Below are positions 1 through 7,939 of a stretch of 50,193 nt of DNA, in pieces; position 1 is the stretch's first letter; each line of letters opens with the position of its first letter. The position numbers were made by a program, and so were the translations under genes. The DNA comes from Phycisphaerae bacterium. GTDB taxonomy: Bacteria > Planctomycetota > Phycisphaerae > SM23-33. Under the pieces are notes generated by a model, which saw only the letters and a list, made by a program, of their open reading frames with translations, did not search any database and was not told where the DNA came from. The DNA lies in the NCBI GenBank assembly GCA_016929245.1, contig JAFGJE010000025.1, forward strand, positions 1-50,193, read 5' to 3'.

Positions 1-20
1 AGAAGATCGAGTAAAATTGG

Positions 21-161
21 CTTAAAATTGCAACCTCCCAAAAACAAAGATGTTCTGACGGCAGTGCCATTCGTACCTGACCCCTTTATCCCCGCTTAAA
101 ATTGCAACCTCCCAAAAACAAAGATGTTCTGACGGCAGTGCCATTCGTACCTGACCCCTTT
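21..161. repeat. Two-copy tandem direct repeat, period 74 bp
   Basis: A 67-bp stretch beginning cttaaaattgcaacctccca at 21-87 recurs without visible change at 95-161; the copies are separated by 7 bp. It ends in ctgacccctttt. No gene is visible in 1-640. The upstream edge of the window cuts the context, so more copies may lie outside. Confidence 0.9.
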
Positions 162-282
162 TCCTGCCCTCTATGTTGCGGTCCTGTATACGTGGGGGTG
201 CACTTCATAAACGTGCGCGTGATCAGTCATTCTCCAGCGGGTCAAAGAGATGATTCCCCGGAAGAAAGAATAGCACCTATCT

Positions 283-511
283 TGGTCCCGAAGGGACCGA
301 AAGCGTTTAGCCGGGGCGTGAGCGTAGCGAACCCCCGGAAAACGTTGTATTTTTATGTAAGTCCCAACGGGACGGCAGCGATGTTGGGATTTCACCGAAT
401 GGAATGAGACCCCCGATTCGCTGTCGTCCCGTTGGGACTCCGATTCGGAAATCCTGTACCGGGGGTTCGCTGCGCTCACACCCCGGCTAAACGCTGTCAA
501 CCCTTCGGGTT
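283..511. repeat. Composite palindromic repeat, copy A
   Basis: A roughly 230-bp inverted repeat. From the outside in: a small hairpin (gtcccgaagggac), an arm with gcgtttagccggggcgtgag and gaacccccgg, an inner arm gtcccaacgggacggcagcg, a unique centre, then the same modules in reverse complement. Two further copies occur at 6628-6860 and 25197-25429. The arms are conserved and the centres differ. It lies between the window edge and dut; no coding function is supported. Confidence 0.85.
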
Positions 512-640
512 TACTGTCGAATCATTTGATATCAGAAATTCATCCCGCAGCGACATCGTATACCTCCGCTTGACGAAGCGCCACTGATCCAGTACAGCGT
601 TCCGGCGCATCCCGCCGATAATATTTGCATTGGAGAAACT

Positions 641-1096
641 ATGCGCGAAGGTCCGATAACACTACAAATACGCCGGAAACCCGGCTGTGACGACGTCCCC
701 CTGCCGCGGTACATGTCCCAGCACGCGTCGGGCATGGATCTCCACGCCGCGTGCGAGAAGGACGTGGTCCTCGAACCGGGCGATATCAAGCTGATTCCGT
801 GCGGATTTTACATGGCTGTGCCTGTTGGGTACGAAGCCCAGGTTCGCCCTCGCAGCGGCTTGGCGATCAAGCACGGGATCACGCTGCCGAACACGCCCGG
901 AACGATCGACGCGGACTACCGCGGCGAGGTGTGCGTGATATTGGGCAACATCGGCAGAGAACCGTTCACGGTGACGCGCGGCATGCGCATCGCCCAGATG
1001 ATACTCGCCCCGGTCACGCGAGCGAACGTGACGGAAGTGGACGCCCTCGACGAAACCCAACGAGGCGAAGGCGGGTTCGGGCATACGGGCGTGTGA
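641..1096 (+). CDS. dut: Deoxyuridine 5'-triphosphate nucleotidohydrolase (dUTPase)
   Basis: Hydrolyses dUTP to dUMP and pyrophosphate, keeping uracil out of DNA and feeding thymidylate synthesis; cytoplasmic homotrimer in the family. The 151-residue protein has all five trimeric dUTPase motifs in order: ASGMDL near residue 29, RPRSGLA near 69, [10 protein letters not shown] near 88 (the catalytic Asp lies here), RIAQMI near 116, and the glycine-rich [10 protein letters not shown] at the C-terminus. Length is normal for the family. The ATG at 641 has a GGAG Shine-Dalgarno element 5-6 nt upstream. It is followed on the same strand by ftsK with a 186-bp gap containing small palindromes, so a shared transcript is possible but not shown. 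Confidence 0.95.
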   Translation: MREGPITLQIRRKPGCDDVPLPRYMSQHASGMDLHAACEKDVVLEPGDIKLIPCGFYMAVPVGYEAQVRPRSGLAIKHGITLPNTPGTIDADYRGEVCVILGNIGREPFTVTRGMRIAQMILAPVTRANVTEVDALDETQRGEGGFGHTGV

Positions 1097-1118
1097 AGAA
1101 TTGCGGACTCGTGCTCTT

Positions 1119-1180
1119 TGCTCTGCGAAGCCGCTACGCAAAGCAGAGTCGCAGCGAAGCGCCGCTTCGCAGAGTAGCAT
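1119..1180. repeat. Palindromic intergenic element between dut and ftsK
   Basis: Perfect 11-nt arms CTCTGCGAAGC and GCTTCGCAGAG flank a loop that itself contains smaller inverted copies (gcaaagcagag). It is followed by a short repeat of ggattgcggattg. It could form a large hairpin in a dut-ftsK transcript. No T-run follows, so it is not a typical intrinsic terminator. Confidence 0.6.
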
Positions 1181-1282
1181 TGTGGAATGCGGATTGCGGA
1201 TTGAAACAATACAGATAATTGGCAGTTGTCTCTTCTCCTGACTACCGACTCCTGACTACAAATAAACAAAGGAACGCCACGG

Positions 1283-3742
1283 ATGGCACGAAAAACTCAA
1301 AAGACGACACGGACGAAAACCTCCCCGACCCCCAAAATCCCGCCGGCCAAAACCCCGCCGCGGTTCGCGCGGTATTGTCTGACGCTGCTGATCTTCGGGG
1401 CGATGGTCCTGGCGTGGCTGAGCATGACGAGTTTCAGCCCCACCGACCCGCCGAATTCGCTGGTGTATCCCCCCAAAGACCCCGTCGAGAATCGCGTGGG
1501 GCTGGTCGGGTCGTACCTCGCCTACGCGCTGCGCTACTGGATGGGCGGCGGCGCGTTTGTGGGCATGTTCCTCGTGACGATCTGGTCGGCGATGGGCGTC
1601 CTCGGGCGACGCATCGGCGATCTGCCCTGGCGGCTGTCGGGCATGATGCTGCTGATCGCCGCGTGGAGCGGCGCGGCGTGGCTGTTGCATCCCTCGTTTC
1701 TCGGCGAATGGATCGAAAGCCCGCACGGCGTGCTCGGTCTGGCGCTGGGGCGGTTCCTCCTGGAGCGGTTCGGGCCGACGGGCAGTTGGGTGATCCTGCT
1801 GATCGGCGGATGCATCGGGCTGCTGCTGACGGCGGACAATCTGCTCAAGGCGCTGGGGCGTCACATCTGGCGAAGGCGCAACGACGTGGCGGAGAAATTT
1901 TCGCGGCTTCGCGCCCGCAAGCTCGCGGTCGTCGCGGCCGGCGCATCGGCAGCCCCCCCCGCCGCGCCGGCGCCCCCGGCGGCGCCGCGCGTCACCGCGC
2001 CGGGATTAAAACCCGCCGTCCCCGCCAAATCCGTCGACGAGACGCCCGCGGAGACTCCCGAACCCAAACCCGCCAAAAAGCCCATGCGCCTCCTGCCGGG
2101 ATTCTCTCGCCCGGACCGGCCTCAGTCGCCGAACGCCAAGGAACCCGCCCGGGAAAAACCCGAAAAGAAATCCCGGAAGAAATCCGCCCCCGTCGTGAAG
2201 GAAGCGCCGCCCAAGCCCCCGCGGATGGCCGACCTTCCGAGTATCGATCTCCTGCGGGATCCCGAAGGCGGGTACAGCGAGGCCGCCGAAATCCAGGCCG
2301 CCCAACGAAAACTCGTCCTCCAGCAGACGCTCGATGATTTCAACATCGAAGCGAAGGTCGTGGGATACATGACCGGGCCGGTGATCACGCTCTTCGAGGT
2401 GGCGCTGTCGCCGGGCGTGAAGGTCGCCCAGATCGGCGGTCTCGCCACGGACATCGCCCGCGCGCTGGCGGTCCCGGGCGTGCGCGTCGTCCCGCCGCGC
2501 TTCGGGAAAGACACCGTCGGCATCGAAGTGCCGAACCTGGAGAAGGAAACCGTCCGCCTGAAGGAACTGATGACCCGCCGATCCGACGCGGAGAAGAAAA
2601 TGACCCTCCCGCTGTACCTGGGCAAGGACGCCGGCGGCGACGCGATCGTCGTGGACCTGGCGAAAATGCCCCACATGCTCATCGCCGGAACGACCGGGTC
2701 CGGAAAGAGCGTGTGCATCAACACGATCGTCATGTCGCTGCTGATGACGCGCAAGACCGAAGACGTCCGCTTCATCCTCGTCGATCCGAAGATGGTCGAG
2801 ATGGCCGCCTTCGAGAAACTGCCCCACCTGCTGTGCCCGACGATCAACGACATGAAGAAGGCCGAGGACATCCTCGAATGGGCCGTCACGAAAATGGACG
2901 AGCGCTACGAGCTGCTGCGGGAAGCCGGCGTGAAAAACCTCGCCCAGTTCAACCGCCTGAGCAAGAAGGAAATTTTCGAGCGATTCCACGTGGAGACCGA
3001 CGAAGAGAAGGCCCGCATCCCCACGCACCTGCCCTGCTACGTGATTATCATCGACGAACTGGCGGACCTGATGATGACCTCCAGCAAGGAAGTGGAGGCC
3101 TACATCATCCGCATCGCGCAGAAAGCCCGCGCGGTGGGCATCCACCTGGTGCTGGCGACGCAGCGTCCCAGCGCGAACGTCGTGACGGGTCTGATCAAGT
3201 CCAACATGCCCTGCCGCGTGAGTTTCCGGGTCGCCAGCGGCCAGGAGAGCCGCATCGTGCTGGATTCCAAGGGCGCGGAAATCCTGCTCGGTCAGGGCGA
3301 CATGCTCCTGCTCGAGCCGGGCGACAGTTCGCTCGTGCGGGCCCAGGGCACGTTCGTGGACGACGGGGAAATCCACGCCGTCGTGAAGGAACTCGAAAAA
3401 ACCGGCGATCAGAGCTTCGACGCGGAACTGATGAAAATCCAGAGCGGCGCGGCCGGCGAGTTGAGCAACGAGCGGGACGAACTGTTCGACCAGGCCGTCG
3501 AGATCGTCCTGGCGACCGAGCGGGGAAGCGTTTCGCTGCTCCAGCGGCGGATGCAGATCGGCTACGGCCGCGCCAGCCGCATCATCGACCAGATGGGCGA
3601 AGCCGGCATCTTAGGCGCCCACAAAGGCTCCCAGGCCCGCGAGTGCATGATCACCCTGGACGACTGGGAGCAAATGAAAGCCGGCATCGCCGCCGACCAG
3701 TCCGGCGCCAACAGCGCAAACGGCGAACCGACGAGCGTGTAA
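1283..3742 (+). CDS. ftsK: DNA translocase FtsK/SpoIIIE family
   Basis: Membrane-anchored ATP-driven DNA pump that clears chromosome termini from the division septum. The 819-residue protein has four N-terminal hydrophobic segments (about residues 30-50, 75-107, 118-137, 148-188), a Pro/Ala/Lys-rich linker to about 300, the FtsK alpha-beta motor with Walker A GTTGSGKS near 470 and the Walker B region IIIDELADLMM, and a C-terminal winged-helix gamma domain (about 735-800) that in the family reads KOPS sequences. Intact. The ATG at 1283 lies after a purine-rich AAAGGAACG. It follows dut and is followed by a palindromic repeat at 3770-3872, not by an obvious T-run terminator. Confidence 0.95.
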   Translation: MARKTQKTTRTKTSPTPKIPPAKTPPRFARYCLTLLIFGAMVLAWLSMTSFSPTDPPNSLVYPPKDPVENRVGLVGSYLAYALRYWMGGGAFVGMFLVTIWSAMGVLGRRIGDLPWRLSGMMLLIAAWSGAAWLLHPSFLGEWIESPHGVLGLALGRFLLERFGPTGSWVILLIGGCIGLLLTADNLLKALGRHIWRRRNDVAEKFSRLRARKLAVVAAGASAAPPAAPAPPAAPRVTAPGLKPAVPAKSVDETPAETPEPKPAKKPMRLLPGFSRPDRPQSPNAKEPAREKPEKKSRKKSAPVVKEAPPKPPRMADLPSIDLLRDPEGGYSEAAEIQAAQRKLVLQQTLDDFNIEAKVVGYMTGPVITLFEVALSPGVKVAQIGGLATDIARALAVPGVRVVPPRFGKDTVGIEVPNLEKETVRLKELMTRRSDAEKKMTLPLYLGKDAGGDAIVVDLAKMPHMLIAGTTGSGKSVCINTIVMSLLMTRKTEDVRFILVDPKMVEMAAFEKLPHLLCPTINDMKKAEDILEWAVTKMDERYELLREAGVKNLAQFNRLSKKEIFERFHVETDEEKARIPTHLPCYVIIIDELADLMMTSSKEVEAYIIRIAQKARAVGIHLVLATQRPSANVVTGLIKSNMPCRVSFRVASGQESRIVLDSKGAEILLGQGDMLLLEPGDSSLVRAQGTFVDDGEIHAVVKELEKTGDQSFDAELMKIQSGAAGELSNERDELFDQAVEIVLATERGSVSLLQRRMQIGYGRASRIIDQMGEAGILGAHKGSQARECMITLDDWEQMKAGIAADQSGANSANGEPTSV

Positions 3743-3769
3743 AATCATAACCTGTCATCCTGACCAATA

Positions 3770-3872
3770 TTGTCATCCTGAGCGCAGCGAGTCTTCGAGC
3801 GAAGTCGAAGGACCCCACGGGTAGCTATACGTAAGGTCCTTCGACTCCGCTTCGCTCCGCTCAGGATGACAG
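3770..3872. repeat. TGTCATCCTGAGC inverted repeat, copy 1
   Basis: Inverted repeat with ends tgtcatcctgagc and gctcaggatgaca. Inner arms carry gaagtcgaaggacc and ggtccttcgactccgc. A stray partial end (tgtcatcctgacca) precedes it at 3753-3766. Five related elements lie at 12864, 16101, 17386, 30322 and 35110. It lies directly 3' of ftsK and could fold in RNA as a long hairpin, but lacks a T-run. Confidence 0.85.
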
Positions 3873-3957
3873 AATTAGGAACTTGTCGAAGTTACTCGCA
3901 TATCTGCGCGGCGGTTTTGACAAAAATCCTTTCCCGCCGCGTTTCTTTTAAACCAAC

Positions 3958-4005
3958 ACCGCCGAACGGCAAGCCGAGTCAATATCCGGCTGGCCGTTCG
4001 GCGTC
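3958..4005. repeat. GCCGAGCGGC-family hairpin, copy 1 (diverged)
   Basis: Arms CGCCGAACGGC and GCCGTTCGGCG around a loop containing ccggctgg, followed by tcgtttcttc. It is a diverged relative of three near-identical hairpins at 5674, 29010 and 33728. It lies in the 825-bp gap between ftsK and the REC-GAF gene and may terminate transcription from the ftsK side. Confidence 0.6.
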
Positions 4006-4077
4006 GTTTCTTCTCCCCCACTCCTACCCCCTGATTTTCGATTTCCGAAAAAGAATTTGTAAGTCCACCACGATTTC

Positions 4078-4121
4078 GCATCCTCCTCTTCCGACAAAAA
4101 CGAGGGATGCTCATTTTTTTG
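4078..4121 (+). terminator. Probable intrinsic terminator
   Basis: Stem GCATCC...GGGATGC around a cytosine/adenine-rich loop (4078-4110) is followed by tcatttttttg. No coding region is convincing just upstream, so it may end transcripts read through from ftsK or insulate the downstream leader. Confidence 0.5.
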
Positions 4122-4169
4122 CTCTGTGAAAACAAAATAAATGGTTCCTGCTGTATGGAATATGTTTGG

Positions 4170-4222
4170 CATTAAGGCCGGTAAGAATATATCGAAATTC
4201 TTCCTCGATTCACCCTAATGCC
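4170..4222. repeat. Inverted repeat GGCATTA...TAATGCC
   Basis: Perfect 7-nt arms GGCATTA and TAATGCC enclose a smaller AT-rich near-palindrome (agaatatatcgaaattct). It sits between the probable terminator at 4078 and the structured leader candidate at 4253, in an AT-rich patch that could hold a promoter, although no convincing -35/-10 pair was identified. Confidence 0.4.
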
Positions 4223-4252
4223 AAGGCCCTCAAAAACGATAATCTAATAGGA

Positions 4253-4494
4253 AAGGTCTGAATCCTCGGAAAACAGACCTTCCCTGGCTGAGGTGGTATG
4301 GAATATCGTGAGTAACGGACGGCGAAACGATATGCCTATAACCAATAACGCCTTACATCATAACAGTACGCCGGAATTCCCACCGGAACGGCAACGAAAC
4401 CGGGAATTTCAGCGAAAAAACCGTAATCCAGTATTACGGAACGGGTGCGAGTCCAGGGCCCGTATGGGAACCATTGTGAGGGTTCCGACTCACA
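4253..4494 (+). ncRNA. Candidate structured leader RNA upstream of the REC-GAF gene
   Basis: Non-coding stretch with at least five ordered stems on the plus strand: AAGGTCTG/CAGACCTT (4253-4281), ATATCGT/ACGATAT (4303-4333), GGAATTCCC/GGGAATTTC (4373-4410, one G-T or mismatch position), CCGTAAT/ATTACGG (4421-4439) and GGAACC/GGTTCC (4467-4486). The loop of the last stem contains TGTGAG, which is complementary to CTCACA at 4489-4494. That gives either a very tight pseudoknot or two mutually exclusive hairpins, as in switch RNAs. The element ends about 70 nt before the ATG at 4568. It does not match a riboswitch class I can recognise. The function is inference. Confidence 0.45.
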
Positions 4495-4567
4495 GGCCGC
4501 TTTGAAACCAAGGCCGTGGGAGTAATTTGGAGTTGATCGAACACGCATGACGCCGGGAGTATGAGAA

Positions 4568-5515
4568 ATGGCACAGGGAAGGAATGCTCGAATCCTGATC
4601 GTGGACGACGAACCGGAGTTGCGGGAACTTCTGTTCGACGCGTTCAACGACGGCGAAATGATCGTCAGCGTCGCGGCCAGCGGATCGGAGGCGATCCAAC
4701 TGGCCAAGGCCCAGAGACCCGACATCGTCATCACGGACCTTTGCCTGGGCGATTGCAGCGGTCTGGACGTGATTGACAACCTCCGCGACAACGTCGGCGA
4801 CGTCCCTGCCGTCGTGATCACCGGGCACAGCGACGCGGAAAGTCTCACCGAGGCCTCCCGTCATCGTCCCATCGAGTTGATGACCAAACCCCTGAACCTG
4901 GACCGTCTTCGGACGACCATCGCCCAGGAACTCCACCGTCTCGCCCAGGGAAACGAAGCCAAAACCCGCGTGTCGGAAGACCTGCGAGGCACGTGCCTCG
5001 ATATGACCCGTTCCTACCGCACCTTGAGCGACCAGGTGCTGCACCATCGTTTGATGATCCAGTTCCAGCAGGGACTGCTGGCGTCCAAGACCGACGACGA
5101 CGTGTTCCGGGCGTTTTTCCGGACGTTCGTCCGCCGCGCCGGCGCGGTCTCCGGGGCCGCGTTGGTCTGCGACTCCAGCGCCGAGCTGCGCGTCATCGGA
5201 CGCTTCGGCGTGCCCCAGCCGGACAGCCTGGAATTCTGCAAGCGTCTGGCGGACCCGATGATCGACATTCTGCTGGCCGACCCGCACGTGCAGCTCGTGG
5301 ACGGCGGCGAGGAAGTCGAACTGTTCGACGAGTCCATTCGCCGGTTCGTGCCGGGCATGAATCTGCTGGTGATTCCGCTGATCCCCGCTCCGGGCGAGAT
5401 GATCGGCGTGGTGATCCTGTACCGAAAAGGCGAACAACCCTTCAACACCGAGGAAATCGACCTGGCGAAGATGATGTCCTATCCGACCGCCATCGCCGTG
5501 CGACGAAACGATTGA
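4568..5515 (+). CDS. Response regulator with REC and GAF-like domains
   Basis: The 315-residue protein begins with a receiver domain (about 7-125): acidic pocket D13-D14, phosphoacceptor D57 in VITDL, T85 and K107 are all present, so phosphorylation is expected. Residues about 130-160 look like a helical linker. Residues about 165-312 resemble a GAF domain (ending in GVVILYRKGE and a helix). There is no DNA-binding or enzymatic output domain, so it probably acts by protein interaction or ligand binding. No histidine kinase is adjacent; it is an orphan in this window. It stands alone between a structured leader candidate and a strong intrinsic terminator, suggesting a single-gene unit. The ATG at 4568 follows gggagtatgag. 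Confidence 0.85.
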   Translation: MAQGRNARILIVDDEPELRELLFDAFNDGEMIVSVAASGSEAIQLAKAQRPDIVITDLCLGDCSGLDVIDNLRDNVGDVPAVVITGHSDAESLTEASRHRPIELMTKPLNLDRLRTTIAQELHRLAQGNEAKTRVSEDLRGTCLDMTRSYRTLSDQVLHHRLMIQFQQGLLASKTDDDVFRAFFRTFVRRAGAVSGAALVCDSSAELRVIGRFGVPQPDSLEFCKRLADPMIDILLADPHVQLVDGGEEVELFDESIRRFVPGMNLLVIPLIPAPGEMIGVVILYRKGEQPFNTEEIDLAKMMSYPTAIAVRRND

Positions 5516-5554
5516 CTGTAGCGACCTACACTTTCCATTCTCTCCTTTCTTCCG

Positions 5555-5592
5555 AAACGACGTCCCTTAGGTAAGGGGCGTCGTTTTGTTTC
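5555..5592 (+). terminator. Intrinsic terminator after the REC-GAF gene
   Basis: Stem AAACGACGTCCCTT / AAGGGGCGTCGTTT with loop aggt, followed by a T-rich run (tgtttctcc). It lies 40 nt after the stop codon at 5515, in the right orientation. Confidence 0.85.
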
Positions 5593-5673
5593 TCCCATGT
5601 TTTCGAATATTCGAATGAAAACCCGCGCAATCGGAAATCGTTCAAGTCGCGTTTTTGCCATGTGGGTCAAAGT

Positions 5674-5732
5674 CCAACAGCGCCGAGCGGCAAGCCGGTC
5701 CGCGAATCGGCTTGCCGCTCGGCGCTGTTGGG
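5674..5732. repeat. GCCGAGCGGC-family hairpin, copy 2
   Basis: Long near-perfect hairpin with arms CCAACAGCGCCGAGCGGC... and its complement around gtccgcgaat. It lies between the REC-GAF terminator and the 3' end of the MFS remnant, whose stop codon is at 5746, so it could terminate transcription from either side. Confidence 0.8.
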
Positions 5733-5745
5733 AAATATGGATATC

Positions 5746-6356
5746 TCAGGCGTCCTGAATGATTTCAGATCCGCTTGTTGGTTGTCGTCGTTTTCGCGGG
5801 GTCAGCAGGATCAGCACGATCAGGAGCAGTTGCGCCGCGGCGGTGGCGAGGAACGGAATCCGCAATCCCATTTTCATCGCCAGCGTTCCGCCGATCGTCG
5901 GACCGACGGCGTTTCCGATGAAGACCGTCGCCTGCATCATCCCCAGGGCGAATCCGCTTCGTTTTCTCGGCATGACGCCGGCGACCAGGGCGATGCTGCG
6001 GCCAGCGTGCCGCTGAACACGCCCTGCAACACCCGAAGACAGATCATCTGGGACACGCTTTGGGCGAAGGACATCAGGAACACCGCGATGGACGCGCCGA
6101 CCATCGCCCGGCAGACCATGGGCTTGCGCCCGTAGCGGTCGGCGAAAATGCCCCAGATCGGGGCGAACAGGGCGTACGACACCGCCCCCGACGCCAGCAC
6201 GATTCCCGCCCAGAAGGCCTGCTGCCCTTTTTCCGTGATCCCCACTTCCTTCACGAAAAACGGAAGAAACGGCGTGCAGAAGGAGATCCCCACGATGCTC
6301 AGAAACTGCGCGGCGAACGAGAAGACAAAGGTTCGTTTCCAATGTGGCTCGTTCAC
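5746..6356 (-). pseudogene. Frameshifted, half-length MFS transporter
   Basis: Two minus-strand frames together encode the N-terminal half of a major facilitator superfamily exporter. The first part (from a GTG at 6356 preceded by GGAG) has TM1 and TM2, motif A (GIFADRYGRKP), TM3 and the start of TM4. Near 5994-6000 the reading moves to another frame, which continues TM4 (SIALVAGV), TM5 with a PTIGG motif, and TM6, ending at TGA 5746. A single missing base near ctgcggcc explains the shift. The total is about 200 residues and six TM segments, against about 400 and twelve in the family; no second half is found. It is either a decayed gene or an assembly error plus truncation. Confidence 0.8.
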
Positions 6357-6627
6357 GCGGGCGTCTCCGGCTAGAAAAAAGGGATCCCAAAAGGGGGCAT
6401 AATAAAAACAACGGAACCAATATACACTTCCCTGGAACGAAATTCGAGAGCCAACTCCCGCGAAATCAGAGAGGGGCGTGGCTGGAAAATCAATGCCGGA
6501 AATCAACAATATAAGAACTACTAAAAGAACCCAAATATTGGCCCGTCTCCAACGACAATTCGTTGAGAGGAAAAGGTTCTTTTAGATTCTCTAAATATCA
6601 GTTCCGTTGACCTTCCTATAAAGAAAG

Positions 6628-6860
6628 GCTTAAGGCCCGAAGGGCCGACATCGTTTAGCCGGGGGTGAACGCGGCGAACCCCCGGTACAAAATTTCTGAA
6701 TCGGAGTCCCAACGGGACGACAGCGAATCGCAAATATCCTTCCATTGGGTAAAATCCAACCACGCTGCCGTCCCGTTGGGACTTGTTGGAATAGAACGTT
6801 TTCCGGGGGTTCGCCGCGCTCACCCCCGGCTAAACGCTACCAGCCCTTTCGGGCTTCAAG
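6628..6860. repeat. Composite palindromic repeat, copy B
   Basis: Second copy of the family at 283-511: outer hairpin gcccgaagggc, arm with cgtttagccgggggtgaacg, inner arm gtcccaacgggacgacagcg, unique centre, then reverse-complement modules ending cccggctaaacgctaccagccctttcgggct (two short blocks). It fills the gap between the start of the MFS remnant and the 3' end of the Fe-S protein gene at 6887. The stretch 6420-6627 shows nothing else clear. Confidence 0.85.
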
Positions 6861-6886
6861 ACCGTGTGATTTGTGTTTTTCAGGTA

Positions 6887-7939
6887 TTATTGATTATTCT
6901 CGGCCGTGCGATTCGGCAGCAGCCATCTTGGACGCTTGATGAACTCGCCGTTTTCGTAGGTCTGCTCGATCCGGCCTTGCTTTTCGAGATAGTGGAAACA
7001 ACTCCGCATACAGCCGCGCGAACCGCCGATACCGTAACTGGTGTCGCCGCCCCATTCACAAATTTTGGCGTGCCCTTCAATGATGTATCCGGAGTTGTCC
7101 TCCTCCGTCCTTCGCCACGAGCCCTTGGAGAACGGCCAGCACATTTTGTAGGCCATGTCCTCGGTGATATTCTGCCTGCTCGCGTCGAATTCATATCCGG
7201 GGAACGACTTGTGAATAAAAGGCGATACAGCCGGATCGCCGCCGTGATAACTTAGAGTACACCGTCCCATCCGCACGTCGCCCCATTCGTAGATTTTATC
7301 CTCGATCTGAACCTTGACGGTCCTGCCTTCCTTGACGTGCGGAATCGCGCTGGAGGGACATCCCTTCACGCAGGCCATGCAGCGATTGCACAGGCTGCCC
7401 GGTTCCACCAGCGGGTCGGGCTGAAGTTCCGCGTCGGTGATGATCGCGTGCAGGCGCACGCGCGGGCCGAATTTCTTCGTCATGAACACCTTCGACCAGC
7501 CCATTTCGCCCAACCCGGCCGCCATCCCCGCGATGCGAATCGCCAGGTGCACGTCGGGCGCGACGGCGCCGGGACGGATCGGTTCGTCGGGCGGCATGAC
7601 TTCCGGGGCGCCGGGATAATACGGAACCGCCTCCCAGCCGAAATCCTCGATGAAGCAGGCCGTCTCGTACAGCGGCATGGGAATGAAAAAGGAGTTCAGT
7701 AATCCGTGATATCCGAAATACGTATAATTCGGCCAATAGGTGCCTTCCTCGATTCCCCGCCAGTTTCCGCGCAGAATTCTGCGGATGACGACGATCACGG
7801 ACTTCGCGTGCGGCATAATCGACGCGGGATGCATTCGCTCCGGCGCGCCGTCAAAACGCTCGATATTGGCGACTCCCACCAGGTCCAGGCCCTGACGGAG
7901 CGCGAATTCCTTGACCATGGCTGACGTGAGCGTTCTCAT
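6887..7939 (-). CDS. 4Fe-4S protein, QueG/reductase-like, second of a pair
   Basis: The 350-residue protein has an N-terminal domain like that of epoxyqueuosine reductase and reductive dehalogenase relatives (DLVGVANI, then KSVIVVI, then GLGEMGWSK and FGPRVRLHAIITDAEL), followed by a ferredoxin-like cluster C184, C187, C190 and C194-P. Further cysteines (GRC, KMC, KIC, GCMRSC) extend into an unusual 150-residue C-terminus. QueG itself is soluble, carries two 4Fe-4S clusters and cobalamin; the exact reaction here is unknown. The ATG at 7939 overlaps the TGA of the upstream paralogue by 4 nt (ATGA), so translation is probably coupled. An ORF extension upstream of 7939 exists but is disfavoured by this overlap. 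It belongs to an iclR-led operon. Confidence 0.75.
   Translation of the reverse strand: MRTLTSAMVKEFALRQGLDLVGVANIERFDGAPERMHPASIMPHAKSVIVVIRRILRGNWRGIEEGTYWPNYTYFGYHGLLNSFFIPMPLYETACFIEDFGWEAVPYYPGAPEVMPPDEPIRPGAVAPDVHLAIRIAGMAAGLGEMGWSKVFMTKKFGPRVRLHAIITDAELQPDPLVEPGSLCNRCMACVKGCPSSAIPHVKEGRTVKVQIEDKIYEWGDVRMGRCTLSYHGGDPAVSPFIHKSFPGYEFDASRQNITEDMAYKMCWPFSKGSWRRTEEDNSGYIIEGHAKICEWGGDTSYGIGGSRGCMRSCFHYLEKQGRIEQTYENGEFIKRPRWLLPNRTAENNQ

Noticed and set aside
102-500. Small open frames in both directions near the window start
   Set aside because: They run through the tandem repeat and the composite palindrome and translate the repeats; no ribosome site or domain.
2006-3376. Minus-strand open frame of about 450 codons
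   Set aside because: Antisense to ftsK; low-complexity His/Arg/Asp-rich product typical of a shadow frame.
4440-4500. Resemblance to a cobalamin riboswitch core (ggaacgggtgcgagtcc)
   Set aside because: The conserved AGGGAA box, the CCCGC-ACTGT segment and the terminal B12 box are not present in order, and the downstream gene is a response regulator.
5985-6005. Programmed frameshift in the MFS gene
   Set aside because: No slippery heptamer or downstream stem was found, and the protein is truncated to half length anyway; mutation is simpler.
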